A DNA stretch of 64,000 nucleotides from Leptolyngbya sp. NIES-3755 (GCA_001548435.1 AP017308.1:3791030-3855029); one strand, 5' to 3'. Positions 34,421 to 46,024 are shown, numbered from the stretch's first letter. Program-made: numbers and translations. Notes: generated by a model not told the origin, from the letters alone.

Positions 34421-35784
34421 CAGGGGTGTCTCCGTTGGCGAGTGCGATCGGTTAACTCAGAAAGTGATTGAGAGAGTTCGACAGGAAGCGATGTGGGATT
34501 TTCAAGCCGTCGAACGGATTTGGGCAAGCTTTCAACATTTACAGTTGTGCGATCGCGAATTTGTGCGATCGTGTCTGGTTCCGAAATCCGCTGTCCCTGC
34601 TTGAAAACTAATTGTAATAAAGGAACTTCCCCGTTTGCATCTTCAGAGACGAGTCCTAAGCGATCCGCAAAGCGGAATTCCGAAGGATCGCTCGTTCCCG
34701 GTTGCCGAAAAATTTGCTTGCGTCCTGGATACGTTACTTTCCCGGTCGCTTCTTTCATCACCGGAATTCCATCAATCTCAACCAGTTTGTACACGCCATT
34801 CACAGGTGCACCCGTCACTAATTGCGTTCCCAATCCGTAACCATCAATACAAGCTCCATTTGCTTTCAATTCTGCAATCCGATATTCATCGAGATCACCA
34901 CTGGCAAAGATTGAAACTCCGGGTAAGAGCGATCGTACTTTTTTCGATAATTCGAGCAAATCTCCCGAATCGATTCGGACTCCCGCAAGCTGAATTTCTC
35001 CCGCTTTTAGTTGTTTGGAAAGCGTTTCTGCTGCTGCGATCGTGTCATAGGTATCAATCAAGAGAGGCGCACCGGGAAAGTAGCGATGAAAGGCGGCGAA
35101 TGCTTGAGATTCGGTTCCTTCAATGGCGTTCAATGCCATTACTAGCGAATGTGCCATTGTCCCAGTCGGTTTCCGTCCCAACTTCAACGCCGCCAATACA
35201 TTCGAGGTCGCATCTAATCCACCTGCTAACGCCGCACGAGCCGCCCATATTGATCCCTGTGGACTAAATGCCCGCCGAGTTCCAAACTCTAGTAAAGTTG
35301 CTTCTTTGCCTGCAATGTCTCGCATTCGAGCCGCACGAGTCGCAATTAAGGTTTGATAATTAATTGTATTGAGCAAATAAGTCTCAGCAATTTGAGCCTG
35401 CCACAACGGAGCTTCAACTCTCAAGATAGGTTCATTTGCAAAGACCGCTGTTCCTTCTGGGACTGCCCACACATCTCCCTCAAATCGTGCTCCTTCTAAT
35501 AGCGTCCAAAACTGATCGGGTGCATGGTCAAAAATGCCCGATGATTGTAAGGCTAAAATCTGTGATTCATTGAATTGAAACTTTTCTAAATAGTCCAACG
35601 CTTGTGCGAGTCCCATTGCGATTAAATAGCCGAATCCTTTGGGCAATCGTCGAACTGAAAGTTCAAAACTGGCACGTCTTTGATCGATCTCTTCACCCAC
35701 GTAGCAGGCTGACATCGTTAACTGATATAAATCAGTCAATAAACTGTAATCTTCTGGACAAATCACGAGTGCGAGATCTTCCAC
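34420..35784 (-). CDS. pncB: Nicotinate phosphoribosyltransferase
   Basis: PncB converts nicotinate and PRPP to nicotinate mononucleotide, the salvage entry to NAD. The 454-aa product shows DLYQLTMSACY, EFGTRRAFSPQGSIWAARA (catalytic His-equivalent region), GTMAHSLVMAL and GVRIDSGDLLELSKKVR, as in the family. The GTG at 35784 is chosen because AAGGAG stands 7 nt before it; an in-frame TTG 21 nt upstream is within that site. The gene leads the operon and is followed by nadD without a gap. Confidence 0.93.
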   Translation of the reverse strand: MEDLALVICPEDYSLLTDLYQLTMSACYVGEEIDQRRASFELSVRRLPKGFGYLIAMGLAQALDYLEKFQFNESQILALQSSGIFDHAPDQFWTLLEGARFEGDVWAVPEGTAVFANEPILRVEAPLWQAQIAETYLLNTINYQTLIATRAARMRDIAGKEATLLEFGTRRAFSPQGSIWAARAALAGGLDATSNVLAALKLGRKPTGTMAHSLVMALNAIEGTESQAFAAFHRYFPGAPLLIDTYDTIAAAETLSKQLKAGEIQLAGVRIDSGDLLELSKKVRSLLPGVSIFASGDLDEYRIAELKANGACIDGYGLGTQLVTGAPVNGVYKLVEIDGIPVMKEATGKVTYPGRKQIFRQPGTSDPSEFRFADRLGLVSEDANGEVPLLQLVFKQGQRISEPDTIAQIRDRTTVNVESLPKSVRRLENPTSLPVELSQSLSELTDRTRQRRHP

Positions 35785-35840
35785 CCAAATTCTCCTTGGA
35801 TTCAAAAGGGTTAATCAGAGTTAGGGGGCAGATTGAGAGG

Positions 35841-35885
35841 TCTTGTTCTAAAATTATAGTCAATTTAACCAAAAGTCAAGACCTG
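35841..35885 (-). promoter_or_regulatory. Probable pncB operon promoter with flanking inverted repeat
   Basis: On the minus strand TTGACT (35881-35876) and TATAAT (35860-35855) form a -35/-10 pair with a 15-nt spacer, shorter than ideal. A second TTGACT overlaps the -10 edge. GGTCTTG (35841-35847) and CAAGACC (35879-35885) form a 7-bp inverted repeat around it. It may be the site of the NrtR-like regulator; that is inference. Confidence 0.55.
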
Positions 35886-36227
35886 GAAAAGAAGAAATTT
35901 GCAAAGAACTTGGGTTATCTGGCAGAGTTTATGGTAAATAGAACGAAAAATATTGATTTAACTGATTGATTTTTTAAGAATATTGCTGTAAAGAAACTGT
36001 TGCGATCGCACAAGTTCCACCTCATCGATCGTAATCTTATTAGAAGCAAGAATACGAAATTTCAAGAAAGAAAAACGAGCGCAACTTTCTTCTAAATAAT
36101 TGATGCGATTCCTGGTAAACCATTGAAGAATTTCTCATAATAAATCACATGTAGATTCGGACATGAATCATTCACCCAGTTTCGATCGTTTTGCTCCATT
36201 TAACGCACACTATTAGAGGTGATTCTT
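35886..36227. other. Intergenic region without a gene
   Basis: About 340 nt, AT-rich, between the pncB promoter and the 53-aa gene. It should hold the promoter of the latter. A single HIP1 octamer (GCGATCGC near 36003) and no convincing frame or hairpin were seen. Confidence 0.45.
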
Positions 36228-36389
36228 ATGGCGATTCCCAAGGTCGTAGAAGAAGTGATGGACTATTTTTCGGGCGCTGTGACTCGGATTTTTGGCTTGA
36301 GTGATGATGCTTATCCTAGTACTGGGCTTCAACCCTTCAGCGGCGATGTTTATGACAAGAAACACGTGAAGAAACACTTTGAGCGCTAA
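36228..36389 (+). CDS. Small 53-aa hypothetical protein
   Basis: ATG at 36228 with GAGGTGA at ideal distance, a complete 54-codon frame and a strong terminator 36 nt after the stop. The product starts MAIPKVVEEVMDYFSGAVTR and has SDDAYPSTGLQPFSGD in the middle and a basic tail (KKHVKKHFER). An amphipathic helix and a short conserved-looking acidic loop are visible; no function is known to me. The isolated monocistronic unit with its own signals argues for a real gene. Confidence 0.8.
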   Translation: MAIPKVVEEVMDYFSGAVTRIFGLSDDAYPSTGLQPFSGDVYDKKHVKKHFER

Positions 36390-36424
36390 GGCAAAATTGC
36401 TCATGGGTTCTAGATAAGTGACTT

Positions 36425-36461
36425 TCCCTCGCCTGCTTAAAAGTAGGGTCGAGGGATTTTT
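36425..36461 (+). terminator. Rho-independent terminator of the 53-aa gene
   Basis: CCCTCG (36426-36431) pairs with CGAGGG (36450-36455); further pairs extend inward, and ATTTTT follows. Confidence 0.85.
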
Positions 36462-36530
36462 CAATGAATCAGTTTCTTCAAAGAGATTGTTTAGTGCATC
36501 GACGACTTTGAAAATACTCTCTAGTTGGCA

Positions 36531-37841
36531 TTATTTTTGATATGCAAGCTCACCGAGAATGTAAGTAGCTTGAACCGCTCGATCGTCACCCATAATCATT
36601 AGGCTGAATAGTCGATCGCTTAATTCTTCCAAGGTTGTTGGCATCTCACCTTGATTTCGTAGTGCCATGATCGGAGTTGAGCGCAGATCGATCACAATAA
36701 AATCTGCTTCTTTCCCTGCATCAAAGTTGCCAATCTTATCGTCTAAACTCAATGCTCTTGCTCCTCCTAATGTAGCTAAGAACATTGCTTGAAACGGTGA
36801 AAGCTTCTGTCGTCGTAGCTGTGTGACTTTGTAAGCTTCACCTGCTGTTTGGAACATTGAAAAGCTCGTTCCACCGCCGACATCTGTGGCAAAACCAACT
36901 TTGATTGGGGCTGAAATTGCACGTTCTAAGTTGAACAAACCGCTACCGAGAAAGGTATTCGACGTGGGACAAAATGCGATCGTAGATTTCGCTTCGGATA
37001 ATCGATCGAATTCTGCTTCGGTTAACTGCACACAGTGAGCAAAGATCGATCGTTCTCCCACCAGTCCAAATTGGTCATAAGCATCAACATACCCTTGACT
37101 CTCTGGGAATAGTTCTTTTACCCAAGCGACTTCATTCACATTCTCAGATAGATGCGTGTGAAGATAAACATCGGAAAACTCTTCGAGAAGCTGACCTGCA
37201 TATTTTAATTGTTCCGGTGTTGAAGTCGGTGCAAATCGAGGAGTCACAGCATAGAGCGATCGACCTTTGTTATGCCATTTCTCGATCAGTGCTTTGCTCT
37301 CTTCATACGATGATTTTGCCGTGTCTCGTAAGAAATCTGGAGCATTGCGATCCATCATGACTTTGCCAGCAATTAAGCGCATCTTTCTGCGATCGCTTTC
37401 TTCAAACAAAGCTTCAACGGATTCGGGAAATACAGCCGCGAGAACTAATGCAGTGGTGGTTCCATTTCGCAGAAGCTGATCAATAAAAATGGGTGCAATT
37501 TGGTCACAGTAAGCTTTATCTCGGAACTTTCGCTCAACTGGAAACGTAAACTTCTCCAACCATTCGAGCAATTGTTCTCCATAAGCTGCCATCATTTCGG
37601 TTTGTGGAAAATGAATGTGTAGATCAATAAAACCAGGCAGGATGAGATTATTTGCGTAATGGATCGTTTCAATTCCTGCATATCGGTCTTTTAACTGATC
37701 ATATTCACCCAGTTCTTTGATTGTTCCGTTTTCAATTACTAGCAAACCATCAGAAAAATACCGCACACTTTCAAGCTCAGACACAGAGAACGGATCAGCG
37801 ACAAAATCTAAAATTGCACTGCGAAAGGCTTTGACAGTCAT
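36531..37841 (-). CDS. guaD: Guanine deaminase
   Basis: GuaD hydrolyses guanine to xanthine and ammonia. The 436-aa amidohydrolase has the metal-site motif LPGFIDLHIHFPQTEMM near residues 68-84, LHTHLSENVNEV, IFAHCVQLTEAEF and the late FATDVGGGTSFSMF, all typical of guanine deaminase. The fold and length fit the family. It is transcribed away from selO and stands alone. It would feed purine nitrogen back to the cell. Confidence 0.93.
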   Translation of the reverse strand: MTVKAFRSAILDFVADPFSVSELESVRYFSDGLLVIENGTIKELGEYDQLKDRYAGIETIHYANNLILPGFIDLHIHFPQTEMMAAYGEQLLEWLEKFTFPVERKFRDKAYCDQIAPIFIDQLLRNGTTTALVLAAVFPESVEALFEESDRRKMRLIAGKVMMDRNAPDFLRDTAKSSYEESKALIEKWHNKGRSLYAVTPRFAPTSTPEQLKYAGQLLEEFSDVYLHTHLSENVNEVAWVKELFPESQGYVDAYDQFGLVGERSIFAHCVQLTEAEFDRLSEAKSTIAFCPTSNTFLGSGLFNLERAISAPIKVGFATDVGGGTSFSMFQTAGEAYKVTQLRRQKLSPFQAMFLATLGGARALSLDDKIGNFDAGKEADFIVIDLRSTPIMALRNQGEMPTTLEELSDRLFSLMIMGDDRAVQATYILGELAYQK

Positions 37842-37935
37842 CGAACTATCGGGGGGCTAAACTTCTGGCTCGATTGTAGACGGTCAGAATGCCAGAATCA
37901 CAGGTACGATTGAAAAGAAGCGATGACCAAACTGC

Positions 37936-39342
37936 ATGAATCCGTTACTTGCCCTCAACTATGAGCCAGCGTTTGAGCGATTAGGAGATGAATTCTTCGA
38001 TCGTGTTTCTGCCGCTCAGTTTCCCCAACATCTGCTCCGATTTCGCAACGAGGATATCTTGGCGCAGTTGGGCTTATCCGATGTGACGGATGAGGATTTT
38101 ATCGAGGCATTTGGTAAGTTTCAGGGACGAGAACCGTTCCTGGCAATGCGGTATCACGGCTACCAGTTTGGTACGTATAATCCTGCGCTTGGAGATGGTC
38201 GCGGCTTTTTGTATGGGCAAGTTCGTGCGAATGATGGTGAATTGTACGATTTTGGCACGAAAGGATCAGGAAGAACGCCTTACTCACGGGGCGGAGATGG
38301 GCGATTAACTTTGAAAGGGGGCGTTCGGGAAGTGTTAGCGGCAGAAATGTTGCATCGATTAAAGGTGAGAACTTCACGCTGTTTGAGCTTGGTGGAAACG
38401 GGAGAAGGACTTTGGCGCGGAGATGAACCGTCCCCGACTCGATCGTCAGTCATGATTCGGTTTAATCGATCGCATATTCGATTCGGGACATTCGAGCGAT
38501 TAGATGCGATTAACCGCAAAGATTTGATTGCAATTCTGCTCGATCATGTGATTGAAATTTACTATCCGCATTTGAGCAATGAACGCGATCGATACGCTCT
38601 ATTTTATTCAGAATTAGTCGAAAAAGTTGCAGAATTAGTCGCGCAATGGATGGCAGCAGGATTTTGTCACGCAGTTTTGAATACTGACAATATGTCTGTG
38701 ACGGGTGAAAGTTTTGATTATGGTCCGTTTGCGTTTATTCCGTCCTATCAACCGGACTTTACAGCGGCTTACTTTGATTACTATGGTCGGTATTCATATA
38801 CGAATCAGCCAGAGATTTGCTACTGGAATTTAGAAATGTTGCAGATTCCATTGAGACGAGTCATTGCTGAAACGGATCTAAAATCTGGTTTGGAAAAGTT
38901 TGAGTCGCATTATCAGAAAGCCTATCAAAAACGAATGCTATATCGATTGGGATTTGAGCAATTAGAAGCGTCGATCGCAAAAGATTTAGTCTACCGAACT
39001 GTTGAATTTTTACAGGCAGCACAGATTGATTATCACGATTTCTTTTGGCAAATTACAAAACAGTTCGATCGGAGTTGGAGCGAGAACGCGAGTCATATTT
39101 TTTCTCAGCACGAAACATCAAATACGGAGTTAGCGCGATCGTTTGAGAATTGGCGACAAAGTTACTGTCAGGCATTGAATACCTTAAGCAATGTTGAGAT
39201 CGACCAAATTCCCGATCGCTTAAATTCCTACAATTCTGAGGTTAGTCTAGTTCGTTCAGAGATTGAAGACGTTTGGAACCCAATCGCAGATGACGACAAT
39301 TGGCAACCGTTCTATGATTTGTTAACTCGAATTCGTAAGTAA
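37936..39342 (+). CDS. selO: Protein adenylyltransferase SelO (YdiU/UPF0061)
   Basis: SelO is a pseudokinase-fold enzyme that transfers AMP to Ser/Thr/Tyr of proteins (established for E. coli and human SelO). The 468-aa product has the family blocks [56 protein letters not shown] and [20 protein letters not shown], which holds the Asn/Asp that bind metal. It is full length but shorter than the bacterial YdiU version with a C-terminal selenocysteine or cysteine; the tail here ends TRIRK with no such residue. A GNAT gene follows after 4 nt. Confidence 0.93.
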   Translation: MNPLLALNYEPAFERLGDEFFDRVSAAQFPQHLLRFRNEDILAQLGLSDVTDEDFIEAFGKFQGREPFLAMRYHGYQFGTYNPALGDGRGFLYGQVRANDGELYDFGTKGSGRTPYSRGGDGRLTLKGGVREVLAAEMLHRLKVRTSRCLSLVETGEGLWRGDEPSPTRSSVMIRFNRSHIRFGTFERLDAINRKDLIAILLDHVIEIYYPHLSNERDRYALFYSELVEKVAELVAQWMAAGFCHAVLNTDNMSVTGESFDYGPFAFIPSYQPDFTAAYFDYYGRYSYTNQPEICYWNLEMLQIPLRRVIAETDLKSGLEKFESHYQKAYQKRMLYRLGFEQLEASIAKDLVYRTVEFLQAAQIDYHDFFWQITKQFDRSWSENASHIFSQHETSNTELARSFENWRQSYCQALNTLSNVEIDQIPDRLNSYNSEVSLVRSEIEDVWNPIADDDNWQPFYDLLTRIRK

Positions 39343-39346
39343 GGCA

Positions 39347-39913
39347 ATGCTGCAAACTCCTGTTTTATTGACTTCGCGATTGATTGTTCGATTGCTTCAG
39401 CACAATGACACAACGGCGATCGTAAATTACTACACTGAGAATCGTGCGTTTCTAGAACCGTTTGAGCCATTTCGTCCTGCGAATTTCTATACTCGTGATT
39501 TCTGGTCACAGCAGATCGAGAAGAGTATTATCGAATTTGGTTATGATCGATCGCTGAGATTATTCATGTTTAGAAAAGAAGATCCACGGTCAATTATCGG
39601 CGCAGTCAACTTTACAAATATGACTCAAGGTATTCTCTATTCGTGCAGTTTGGGGTATAGTCTTGCAGAAAAAGAACAAGGAAATGGCTATATGAATGAA
39701 GCGCTACAATCTGCAATTCAATATGTGTTTAATGATATGAATTTACACCGAATTACAGCGAATTATATGCCGCGTAATCAAAAAAGCGGCAGTGTTTTAA
39801 GACGATTGGGATTTACGATCGAAGGGTATGCCAGAGATTATTTACTGATTAATGGAAAGTGGGAAGATCACATTCGATCGAGCTTGATCAATCCGAATTG
39901 GAGACCCGTATGA
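39347..39913 (+). CDS. GNAT acetyltransferase, RimJ-type
   Basis: The 188-aa product has the RimJ/RimL GNAT layout: [17 protein letters not shown] at the start, [20 protein letters not shown] for the acetyl-CoA site (Q/RxxGxG/A form) and [20 protein letters not shown], then the [20 protein letters not shown] close. It should acetylate a protein N-terminus or a small amine, likely ribosomal by relation to RimJ. It starts 4 nt after selO and its stop overlaps the mnmE start (ATGA), so selO-GNAT-mnmE form one unit. Confidence 0.9.
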   Translation: MLQTPVLLTSRLIVRLLQHNDTTAIVNYYTENRAFLEPFEPFRPANFYTRDFWSQQIEKSIIEFGYDRSLRLFMFRKEDPRSIIGAVNFTNMTQGILYSCSLGYSLAEKEQGNGYMNEALQSAIQYVFNDMNLHRITANYMPRNQKSGSVLRRLGFTIEGYARDYLLINGKWEDHIRSSLINPNWRPV

Positions 39914-41268
39914 GCGAAACAATTGTTGCGATCGCGACTGCAATCGTACCCGAACAAGGAAGCGTCGGAATTGTTCGATTGTCTGGATCTGAATCGATGT
40001 CGATCGCACAAAAACTTTTCCATGCTCCCGGTCGCCAAACTTGGGAAAGTCATCGAATTCTATATGGCTTTATTCGTCATCCCGAAACGCAACAAACGAT
40101 CGATGAAGCTTTATTGCTGGTGATGTTAGCTCCTCGATCGTACACTCGCGAAGATGTGATCGAATTCCACTGTCATGGCGGAATTATCGCAGTTCAGCAA
40201 GTTCTACAACTCTGCATCGAAACAGGTGCAAAATTGGCGCAACCGGGAGAATTCACGCTCAGAGCTTTTTTGAATGGACGATTAGATTTAACGCAAGCTG
40301 AAAGTATTGCAGATCTAGTTGGAGCGCGATCGCCTCAAGCGGCTCAAACCGCACTGGCTGGACTGCAAGGAAAACTCGCTTCTCCGATTCGTCAACTTCG
40401 TACCACTTGCTTAGATATCTTGGCAGAAGTCGAGGCGCGAATTGATTTTGAGGACGATTTACCGCCACTTGATGAAGCTGAAATTCAAGCTCAATTCCGT
40501 CATGTTTTAACTGAAGTCACTCGAATTCTAGTGACAGCCGATCGAGGAGAATTGCTCAGAACTGGATTGAAAGTTGCGATCGTCGGTCGTCCGAATGTCG
40601 GTAAATCGAGCTTATTAAATGCCTGGAGCCGCAGCGATCGAGCAATTGTGACCGATCTTCCTGGGACAACTCGCGATGTTGTCGAATCTCAGCTTGTGGT
40701 CGGTGGCATTCCGATTCAAGTGCTTGATACAGCAGGCATTCGAGAAACTGAAGATCAAGTTGAAAAAATTGGAGTTGAGCGATCGCGCTTAGCGGCTCAA
40801 TCAGCAGATTTGGTGTTATTTACAATTGATGCTCAAGCGGGATTTACAGAGTTCGATCGAGCAATCTATGATCAAGTGAGCGATCGACCTTTAATTCTGG
40901 TGATTAATAAAATCGATCTTTCTGAAGTTAAAGGTGAACTTCCTGAAGCACTTCAGATTGTCAAAACAGCGGCATCTCTGAACCAAGGAATTGATGCGCT
41001 TGAAACTGCAATTTTAAACACAGTTCAAACCGGAAAAATTCAAGCTGCAAACTTAGATTTAGCGATTAATCAACGTCAAGCCGCAGCATTAACTCGATCG
41101 AAGATTGCATTAGAACAAGTGCAGAATACGATCGCGAATCAGCTTCCACTCGATTTTTGGACGATCGATCTGCGGAGTGCAATTCAGGCACTAGGCGAAA
41201 TTCTTGGCGAAGATGTGACCGAATCAGTTCTCGATCGTATTTTCAGCCGATTCTGTATTGGAAAATGA
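39910..41268 (+). CDS. mnmE: tRNA modification GTPase MnmE
   Basis: MnmE, with MnmG, puts a carboxymethylaminomethyl group on wobble uridine 34 of some tRNAs. The 452-aa product has the N-terminal folate-binding domain ([16 protein letters not shown]), the GTPase motifs [25 protein letters not shown] and NKID, and the C-terminal FCIGK, whose cysteine is required for function. All parts are intact. The ATG at 39910 overlaps the GNAT stop; the 3' end may overlap the next gene. Confidence 0.96.
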   Translation: MSETIVAIATAIVPEQGSVGIVRLSGSESMSIAQKLFHAPGRQTWESHRILYGFIRHPETQQTIDEALLLVMLAPRSYTREDVIEFHCHGGIIAVQQVLQLCIETGAKLAQPGEFTLRAFLNGRLDLTQAESIADLVGARSPQAAQTALAGLQGKLASPIRQLRTTCLDILAEVEARIDFEDDLPPLDEAEIQAQFRHVLTEVTRILVTADRGELLRTGLKVAIVGRPNVGKSSLLNAWSRSDRAIVTDLPGTTRDVVESQLVVGGIPIQVLDTAGIRETEDQVEKIGVERSRLAAQSADLVLFTIDAQAGFTEFDRAIYDQVSDRPLILVINKIDLSEVKGELPEALQIVKTAASLNQGIDALETAILNTVQTGKIQAANLDLAINQRQAAALTRSKIALEQVQNTIANQLPLDFWTIDLRSAIQALGEILGEDVTESVLDRIFSRFCIGK

Positions 41269-44200
41269 TGCGGTTATAAAAATCGCTCTTGAGACAGAAG
41301 CCGATCCCTATCGATCGACAGTAGCATCGTCCTGCTTAACCAATCGTGGATCGCAAGTGTCTGAACAATCGTTAGCGAGCAGCAAGACCCAGAGGTTCGA
41401 TGCCTTGCCTGAAGGCTATGAGTGCTTGATGGGTGGCGAAGAAATGGGAGAATTGATGCGCTCCTTCGACTGGTCAAACACACCCTTCGGAGCCGTTGAA
41501 CAATGGTCTCAAAGCTTACGATCGACCATCAGTATTTGTCTCAACTCGCGATTTCCCATTGCAATCTATTGGGGAACTGACAATCTTTTACTCTACAACG
41601 ATGCCTGGAGACCAATTTTAGGCGATAAGCATCCGTGGGGATTGGGTCGCCCTGCCCGTGAAGTTTGGTCTGAAATTTGGGAGACAGTTGGACCTGAATT
41701 CGCTAATGTTCTGAACACAGGCAAAGGGATATTTCATAACGATGAATTGCTGTCGATGAACCGTTTTGGCTACACCGAAGAATGTTACTTCGACTATACC
41801 TTTAACCCGATTCAAGGAGAAAAAGGAGTCGTTGATGGTGTGCTCAACATTGTGACCGAGACGACTTATCGAGTTTTAAACGATCGACGTGCTCGATTGT
41901 TACGCGAAGTCGCATCCAAAACGGGAGTTGCAAGAACCGCAGAAGAAGCTTGTGAATTAATGGCTTCAATGCTGCAAGCTGATCCCGCAGATATTCCATT
42001 TTCGATGCTGTATTTGGTTGAGGATCATCAGGCTCGATTGTGTGCGGGAGAAGCGATCGCACAAAGTCCAAACACGATCAATCTCAATGCAAATGATGAT
42101 TGGCTAATTGCTGAAGTCGTGCGAACTGGAGAGCCGCAAATCATTCACAACTTAGCTACCCGTTTTGGTGTCATTTCTGGAGCGCTTTGGGAAGAACCGA
42201 TTCAGAAAGCGATGATTTTACCGATCGCGGCAACGGGACAGACAAAACTGGCGGGAGTGCTCGTTGCTGGAGTCAGTCCAAGACTGGAATTGAACGAGAA
42301 CTATCAAGACTTTCTCACGCAAGTCGCAGGACAGATTTCAACCGCGATCGTGAATGCTCGATCTTACGAAGAAGAACGCAAACGAGCCGAACAATTAGCA
42401 GAACTCGATCGAGCGAAAACGCTCTTTTTCTCGAATGTCAGCCACGAATTTCGGACTCCGTTAGCGTTGATGCTCGGACCTGCGGAAGATGCGTTGCGAG
42501 AAGCAGAAACCGGGGAACAGCGCGATCGCTTAGAGATGATTCACCGCAATGCCCTAAGACTGCAAAAACTGGTGAATACTCTGCTCGACTTTTCGCGGAT
42601 TGAAGCAGGACGAATTGAAGCGGTGTACGAACCGACCGATTTATCTGGGTTTACTGCGGACTTAGCTGGAATGTTTCGATCGCTGATTGAACGATCAGGA
42701 CTGAACTTACGAGTCGAGTGTGCTCCCTTATCTGAGCTTGCTTATGTCGATCGCGAGATGTGGGAGAAGATTGTTCTCAACTTGCTCTCGAATGCGTTTA
42801 AGTTCACGTTTGAAGGTGAGATTACAGTCAGTCTGAGCGCAAATCACGATCGTATTCAGCTACAAGTTCGAGATACCGGAACTGGAATTCCAGAAACCGA
42901 GTTAGCGCAAGTATTTGAGCGATTCCACCGAGTCAAAGGCGCAAAAGGACGCAGCTATGAAGGCTCTGGAATTGGACTATCGCTCGTACAAGAATTAGTC
43001 AAACTGCATGGCGGTACGATCGAGGTTAGCAGCGTCATTCATCAAGGAACCTGCTTTACCGTTTCGATTCCAACAGGTCACGAGCATCTACCCGCTGAAC
43101 GTATTCGGCGCAGTGAAGCCGATCGGACTCAGCGCAATCTCGTCTCTACTGCGACTAGAGCTACTTCGTATGTTGAGGAAGCTTCACGCTGGTTGCCTTC
43201 TGCTCCAACCGTTTCATCGGAAATTCCGGTTGCAGCATCGATTGTTCGATCGACGGCTCGGATTGTTCTAGCAGATGATAACGCGGACATGCGAGACTAT
43301 CTCATTCGCTTGCTCAGCCCACAATACGAAGTCGAAGCCGTTCCAGATGGTGCAGCCGCGCTAAGAGCAATCCGCCAACACATGCCCGATCTGGTGCTGT
43401 CAGACGTGATGATGCCAGAAATGGATGGATTTGAACTCTTACAAGTCTTGCGCCATCCACCTGAAGGCTCCAAACTTCAAACTCAACTGAATGCAAGAGA
43501 ACTCCCTGTCATTTTGCTATCTGCACGAGCAGGAGAAGAAGCAAGAATCGAAGGATTAGCAGCAGGAGCCGATGACTATCTCACGAAGCCATTTTCGGCA
43601 CGAGAACTCTTAGCACGAGTAGAAGCAACCTTAAAGCTATCTAAACTGAGACAGGAAGCGCTTCAGCGAGAGCAAGCTTTACGATCGACCAGTGAAGCCG
43701 CCCAACAAGAAGCTGAAGCTGCCTATCGTCGTCTGGGTCAACTGCTCGAAAGTATGAGTGATGCGTTTATCGCACTTGATCGAGACTGGCGCATCATCTA
43801 TCAAAATGCAACAGCAGAACGCATCAACAATAAACCTCGCTCTGAAGTACTCGGTAAAACGCTTTGGGAAGAATGGCCCGCTTCTGTGGGTTCGATCGCA
43901 GATTATCATTACCGTCTTGCCCTAGCAGAACAAATTCCTGTTCACTTCGAGCAACATTACTTCGAGCTTCCCGATCACGACGTTTGGCTAGAAGTTCATG
44001 CTTATCCGTTCGATGAAGGCTTAGGTGTTTTTTATCGCGATATCACCGATCGCAAAATGGCGGAACAGCAAAAAGAGCAGCTTCTAGAACGCGAATATGC
44101 TGCCCGTGAAGCCGCAGAAACCGCGAACCGGATCAAAGACGAATTTCTAGCAGTGCTGTCTCATGAGCTACGAACACCGCTCAATCCGATTATGGGCTGG

Positions 44201-45238
44201 TCTAAATTGCTCAAAAGCGGCAATCTAAATGCAGAAAAAACGGCTTATGCGATCGACATTATTGAGCGCAATGCCAAACTACAAACCCAACTGATCGAAG
44301 ATTTGCTCGATGTCTCACGGATTCTACGCGGTAAACTCAGTCTAACAATGGCTCCAGTTGATGTGGAATCGATCGTGCGTTCTGCATTAGATACGGTCAA
44401 ACTCGCAGCCGAAGCGAAATCAATCCAACTCCACACTAACTTTAGTGCAACTCCACAAGTATTAGGGGATGCTGCCCGCCTGCAACAGATTGTCTGGAAT
44501 CTACTCTCAAATGCAATCAAATTCACTCCAGAAGCAGGTAGCGTTACGATTCGACTGACACAAATTGGAACTCAAGTGCAGATTACAGTCAGCGACACGG
44601 GGCAAGGCATTTCAGCCGATTTTCTCCCACATGTGTTTGAATACTTCCGTCAAGCCGATAGTGCCTCAACGCGCAAGTTTGGTGGGTTAGGATTGGGACT
44701 TGCGATCGTGCGTCAATTGGTCGAACTTCATGGAGGAACCGTTCAAGCGGAAAGTCTCGGTGAAAATCAAGGCGCAACGTTTACCGTACAGCTACCTTGT
44801 TTGAAAACGGGTACTAATGTGAACTGCGATCGCTCTGATTCAAAATCTACTCACACGCCTTCTCTCGCAGGAATCCCGATCTTAGTCGTGGATGATGAGC
44901 AAGATAGTCGCGATCTAGTTGCTTTTGTTTTAGAACAATCAGGCGCGATCGTCACGGCTGTGAGTTCTGCGATCGAGGCTCTTGAAGCGATCAAGCATCA
45001 GCAATTTGCTCTCCTAGTTAGTGATATTGGGATGCCAGAGATGAATGGCTATATGTTAATGGAACAGATCCAGAAAAAATCTGCCATTCCAAATGCCATT
45101 GCGCTCACGGCGTATGCTGGAGAACTGAATCAAAAACAAGCGATCGAGGCTGGATTTCAGCGACATCTAGCAAAACCTATTGAACCTGAAGCATTAATTC
45201 AAACCGTGCAAGGATTAATCGATCGACTTCCGGTGTGA
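41258..45238 (+). CDS. Large hybrid sensor histidine kinase
   Basis: The roughly 1326-aa protein has two kinase cores in one chain. Order: PAS-like sensor (about 85-195), GAF (about 215-360), HisKA ([12 protein letters not shown] near 395), HATPase ([16 protein letters not shown]), receiver (668-790, DVMMPEMDG), PAS (about 820-935), HisKA ([14 protein letters not shown] near 967), HATPase ([16 protein letters not shown]) and receiver (1206-1322, [10 protein letters not shown]). It has no transmembrane helix, so it senses inside the cell. The start is uncertain: TTG at 41258 overlaps mnmE, and GTG at 41357 is the alternative. No DNA-binding output is attached; signals pass to other proteins. 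Confidence 0.9.
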   Translation: MENDAVIKIALETEADPYRSTVASSCLTNRGSQVSEQSLASSKTQRFDALPEGYECLMGGEEMGELMRSFDWSNTPFGAVEQWSQSLRSTISICLNSRFPIAIYWGTDNLLLYNDAWRPILGDKHPWGLGRPAREVWSEIWETVGPEFANVLNTGKGIFHNDELLSMNRFGYTEECYFDYTFNPIQGEKGVVDGVLNIVTETTYRVLNDRRARLLREVASKTGVARTAEEACELMASMLQADPADIPFSMLYLVEDHQARLCAGEAIAQSPNTINLNANDDWLIAEVVRTGEPQIIHNLATRFGVISGALWEEPIQKAMILPIAATGQTKLAGVLVAGVSPRLELNENYQDFLTQVAGQISTAIVNARSYEEERKRAEQLAELDRAKTLFFSNVSHEFRTPLALMLGPAEDALREAETGEQRDRLEMIHRNALRLQKLVNTLLDFSRIEAGRIEAVYEPTDLSGFTADLAGMFRSLIERSGLNLRVECAPLSELAYVDREMWEKIVLNLLSNAFKFTFEGEITVSLSANHDRIQLQVRDTGTGIPETELAQVFERFHRVKGAKGRSYEGSGIGLSLVQELVKLHGGTIEVSSVIHQGTCFTVSIPTGHEHLPAERIRRSEADRTQRNLVSTATRATSYVEEASRWLPSAPTVSSEIPVAASIVRSTARIVLADDNADMRDYLIRLLSPQYEVEAVPDGAAALRAIRQHMPDLVLSDVMMPEMDGFELLQVLRHPPEGSKLQTQLNARELPVILLSARAGEEARIEGLAAGADDYLTKPFSARELLARVEATLKLSKLRQEALQREQALRSTSEAAQQEAEAAYRRLGQLLESMSDAFIALDRDWRIIYQNATAERINNKPRSEVLGKTLWEEWPASVGSIADYHYRLALAEQIPVHFEQHYFELPDHDVWLEVHAYPFDEGLGVFYRDITDRKMAEQQKEQLLEREYAAREAAETANRIKDEFLAVLSHELRTPLNPIMGWSKLLKSGNLNAEKTAYAIDIIERNAKLQTQLIEDLLDVSRILRGKLSLTMAPVDVESIVRSALDTVKLAAEAKSIQLHTNFSATPQVLGDAARLQQIVWNLLSNAIKFTPEAGSVTIRLTQIGTQVQITVSDTGQGISADFLPHVFEYFRQADSASTRKFGGLGLGLAIVRQLVELHGGTVQAESLGENQGATFTVQLPCLKTGTNVNCDRSDSKSTHTPSLAGIPILVVDDEQDSRDLVAFVLEQSGAIVTAVSSAIEALEAIKHQQFALLVSDIGMPEMNGYMLMEQIQKKSAIPNAIALTAYAGELNQKQAIEAGFQRHLAKPIEPEALIQTVQGLIDRLPV

Positions 45239-45245
45239 ATGGATT

Positions 45246-45269
45246 AAAAAAGGACATCGATCGATGTCC
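45246..45269 (-). terminator. Terminator of the CAP-protein gene
   Basis: GGACATCGATCGATGTCC (45252-45269) is a perfect 18-bp palindrome; on the minus strand it is followed by six U residues. It lies 10 nt past the CAP gene stop. Confidence 0.85.
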
Positions 45270-45278
45270 CTCTAAAAT

Positions 45279-46007
45279 TTATTGTCTTCCCTGAACGTTT
45301 CCTTCCTGATAGTCTTTGCTGTAAGTCATCACACACATTTGACCATAAACAGCGTGATTTCCACAGGCGGAACCCATCAGTCGATAATCAGGATTCAATA
45401 GTGCTTTCCGGTGTCCTCGATTTCTCACCCCATCATCAATCACCAATTGTCTCACGTGCCATTTTGCAGTCGCGATCGGACTAAAGCTGATATTCTCTCC
45501 TGCACTTCCTTTCCAAGTTCCGTATCGATTCATCCGCTGAAACGGATCGCTGCCATCGGTTCCATAATGTCCAGCTTTACCCTTTGGTCCCAAATCCAGT
45601 ACATGATCTCGTGCTCCCAAAGACAAGCCTTGTGAAATCGATAACGCTGGTCGTGGAGCCGTTGCTTTGAGATCTCGAATGGCTTCATCTACCGCAGCAA
45701 CTCCTTCCTGAGTTTCTAATGCTGGATAGCCTGGAAGCTTCAGAAGATTGCCTCTAAAGTACTGTCGAAGTTCAGCAAGTTCAGCCGCATACGCTTGGGG
45801 ATTAGCTCGGAGGCGATTCGTTTCTTTTACGATCGCTCTTTCAATCTCAGCACTCTCTTCTACTTTAGGGGCTAATGCGATCGAATTGAGAACGGATGCT
45901 TCAAAAGTGGGGGCGACTTGAGCAACCGCATGATGATTTAACACCACGGTAGCAGTACTCAACAGAGCAGCAATGAATCGCTGCCCAGATTTTCTCACTC
46001 GGATCAT
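45279..46007 (-). CDS. Secreted CAP (SCP/PR1) domain protein
   Basis: The 242-aa product has a signal peptide (FIAALLSTATVVLNHHAVA). The CAP domain from about 55 has NRLRANPQAYAAELAEL, SLGARDHVLDLGPKG, the histidine HYGTDGSDPFQR and ENISF near the canonical acid, and GHRKALLNPDYRLMGSAC. CAP proteins are extracellular with unknown enzymatic activity in bacteria. GAGGAG before the ATG gives a firm start. The stem-loop at 46025-46047 lies in its upstream region. Confidence 0.88.
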   Translation of the reverse strand: MIRVRKSGQRFIAALLSTATVVLNHHAVAQVAPTFEASVLNSIALAPKVEESAEIERAIVKETNRLRANPQAYAAELAELRQYFRGNLLKLPGYPALETQEGVAAVDEAIRDLKATAPRPALSISQGLSLGARDHVLDLGPKGKAGHYGTDGSDPFQRMNRYGTWKGSAGENISFSPIATAKWHVRQLVIDDGVRNRGHRKALLNPDYRLMGSACGNHAVYGQMCVMTYSKDYQEGNVQGRQ

Positions 46008-46024
46008 TCAGTTCTCCTCAAGAT

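Noticed and set aside
34635-35267. 210-codon frame on the plus strand inside pncB
   Set aside because: Antisense to a gene with clear family match; composition typical of a shadow frame.
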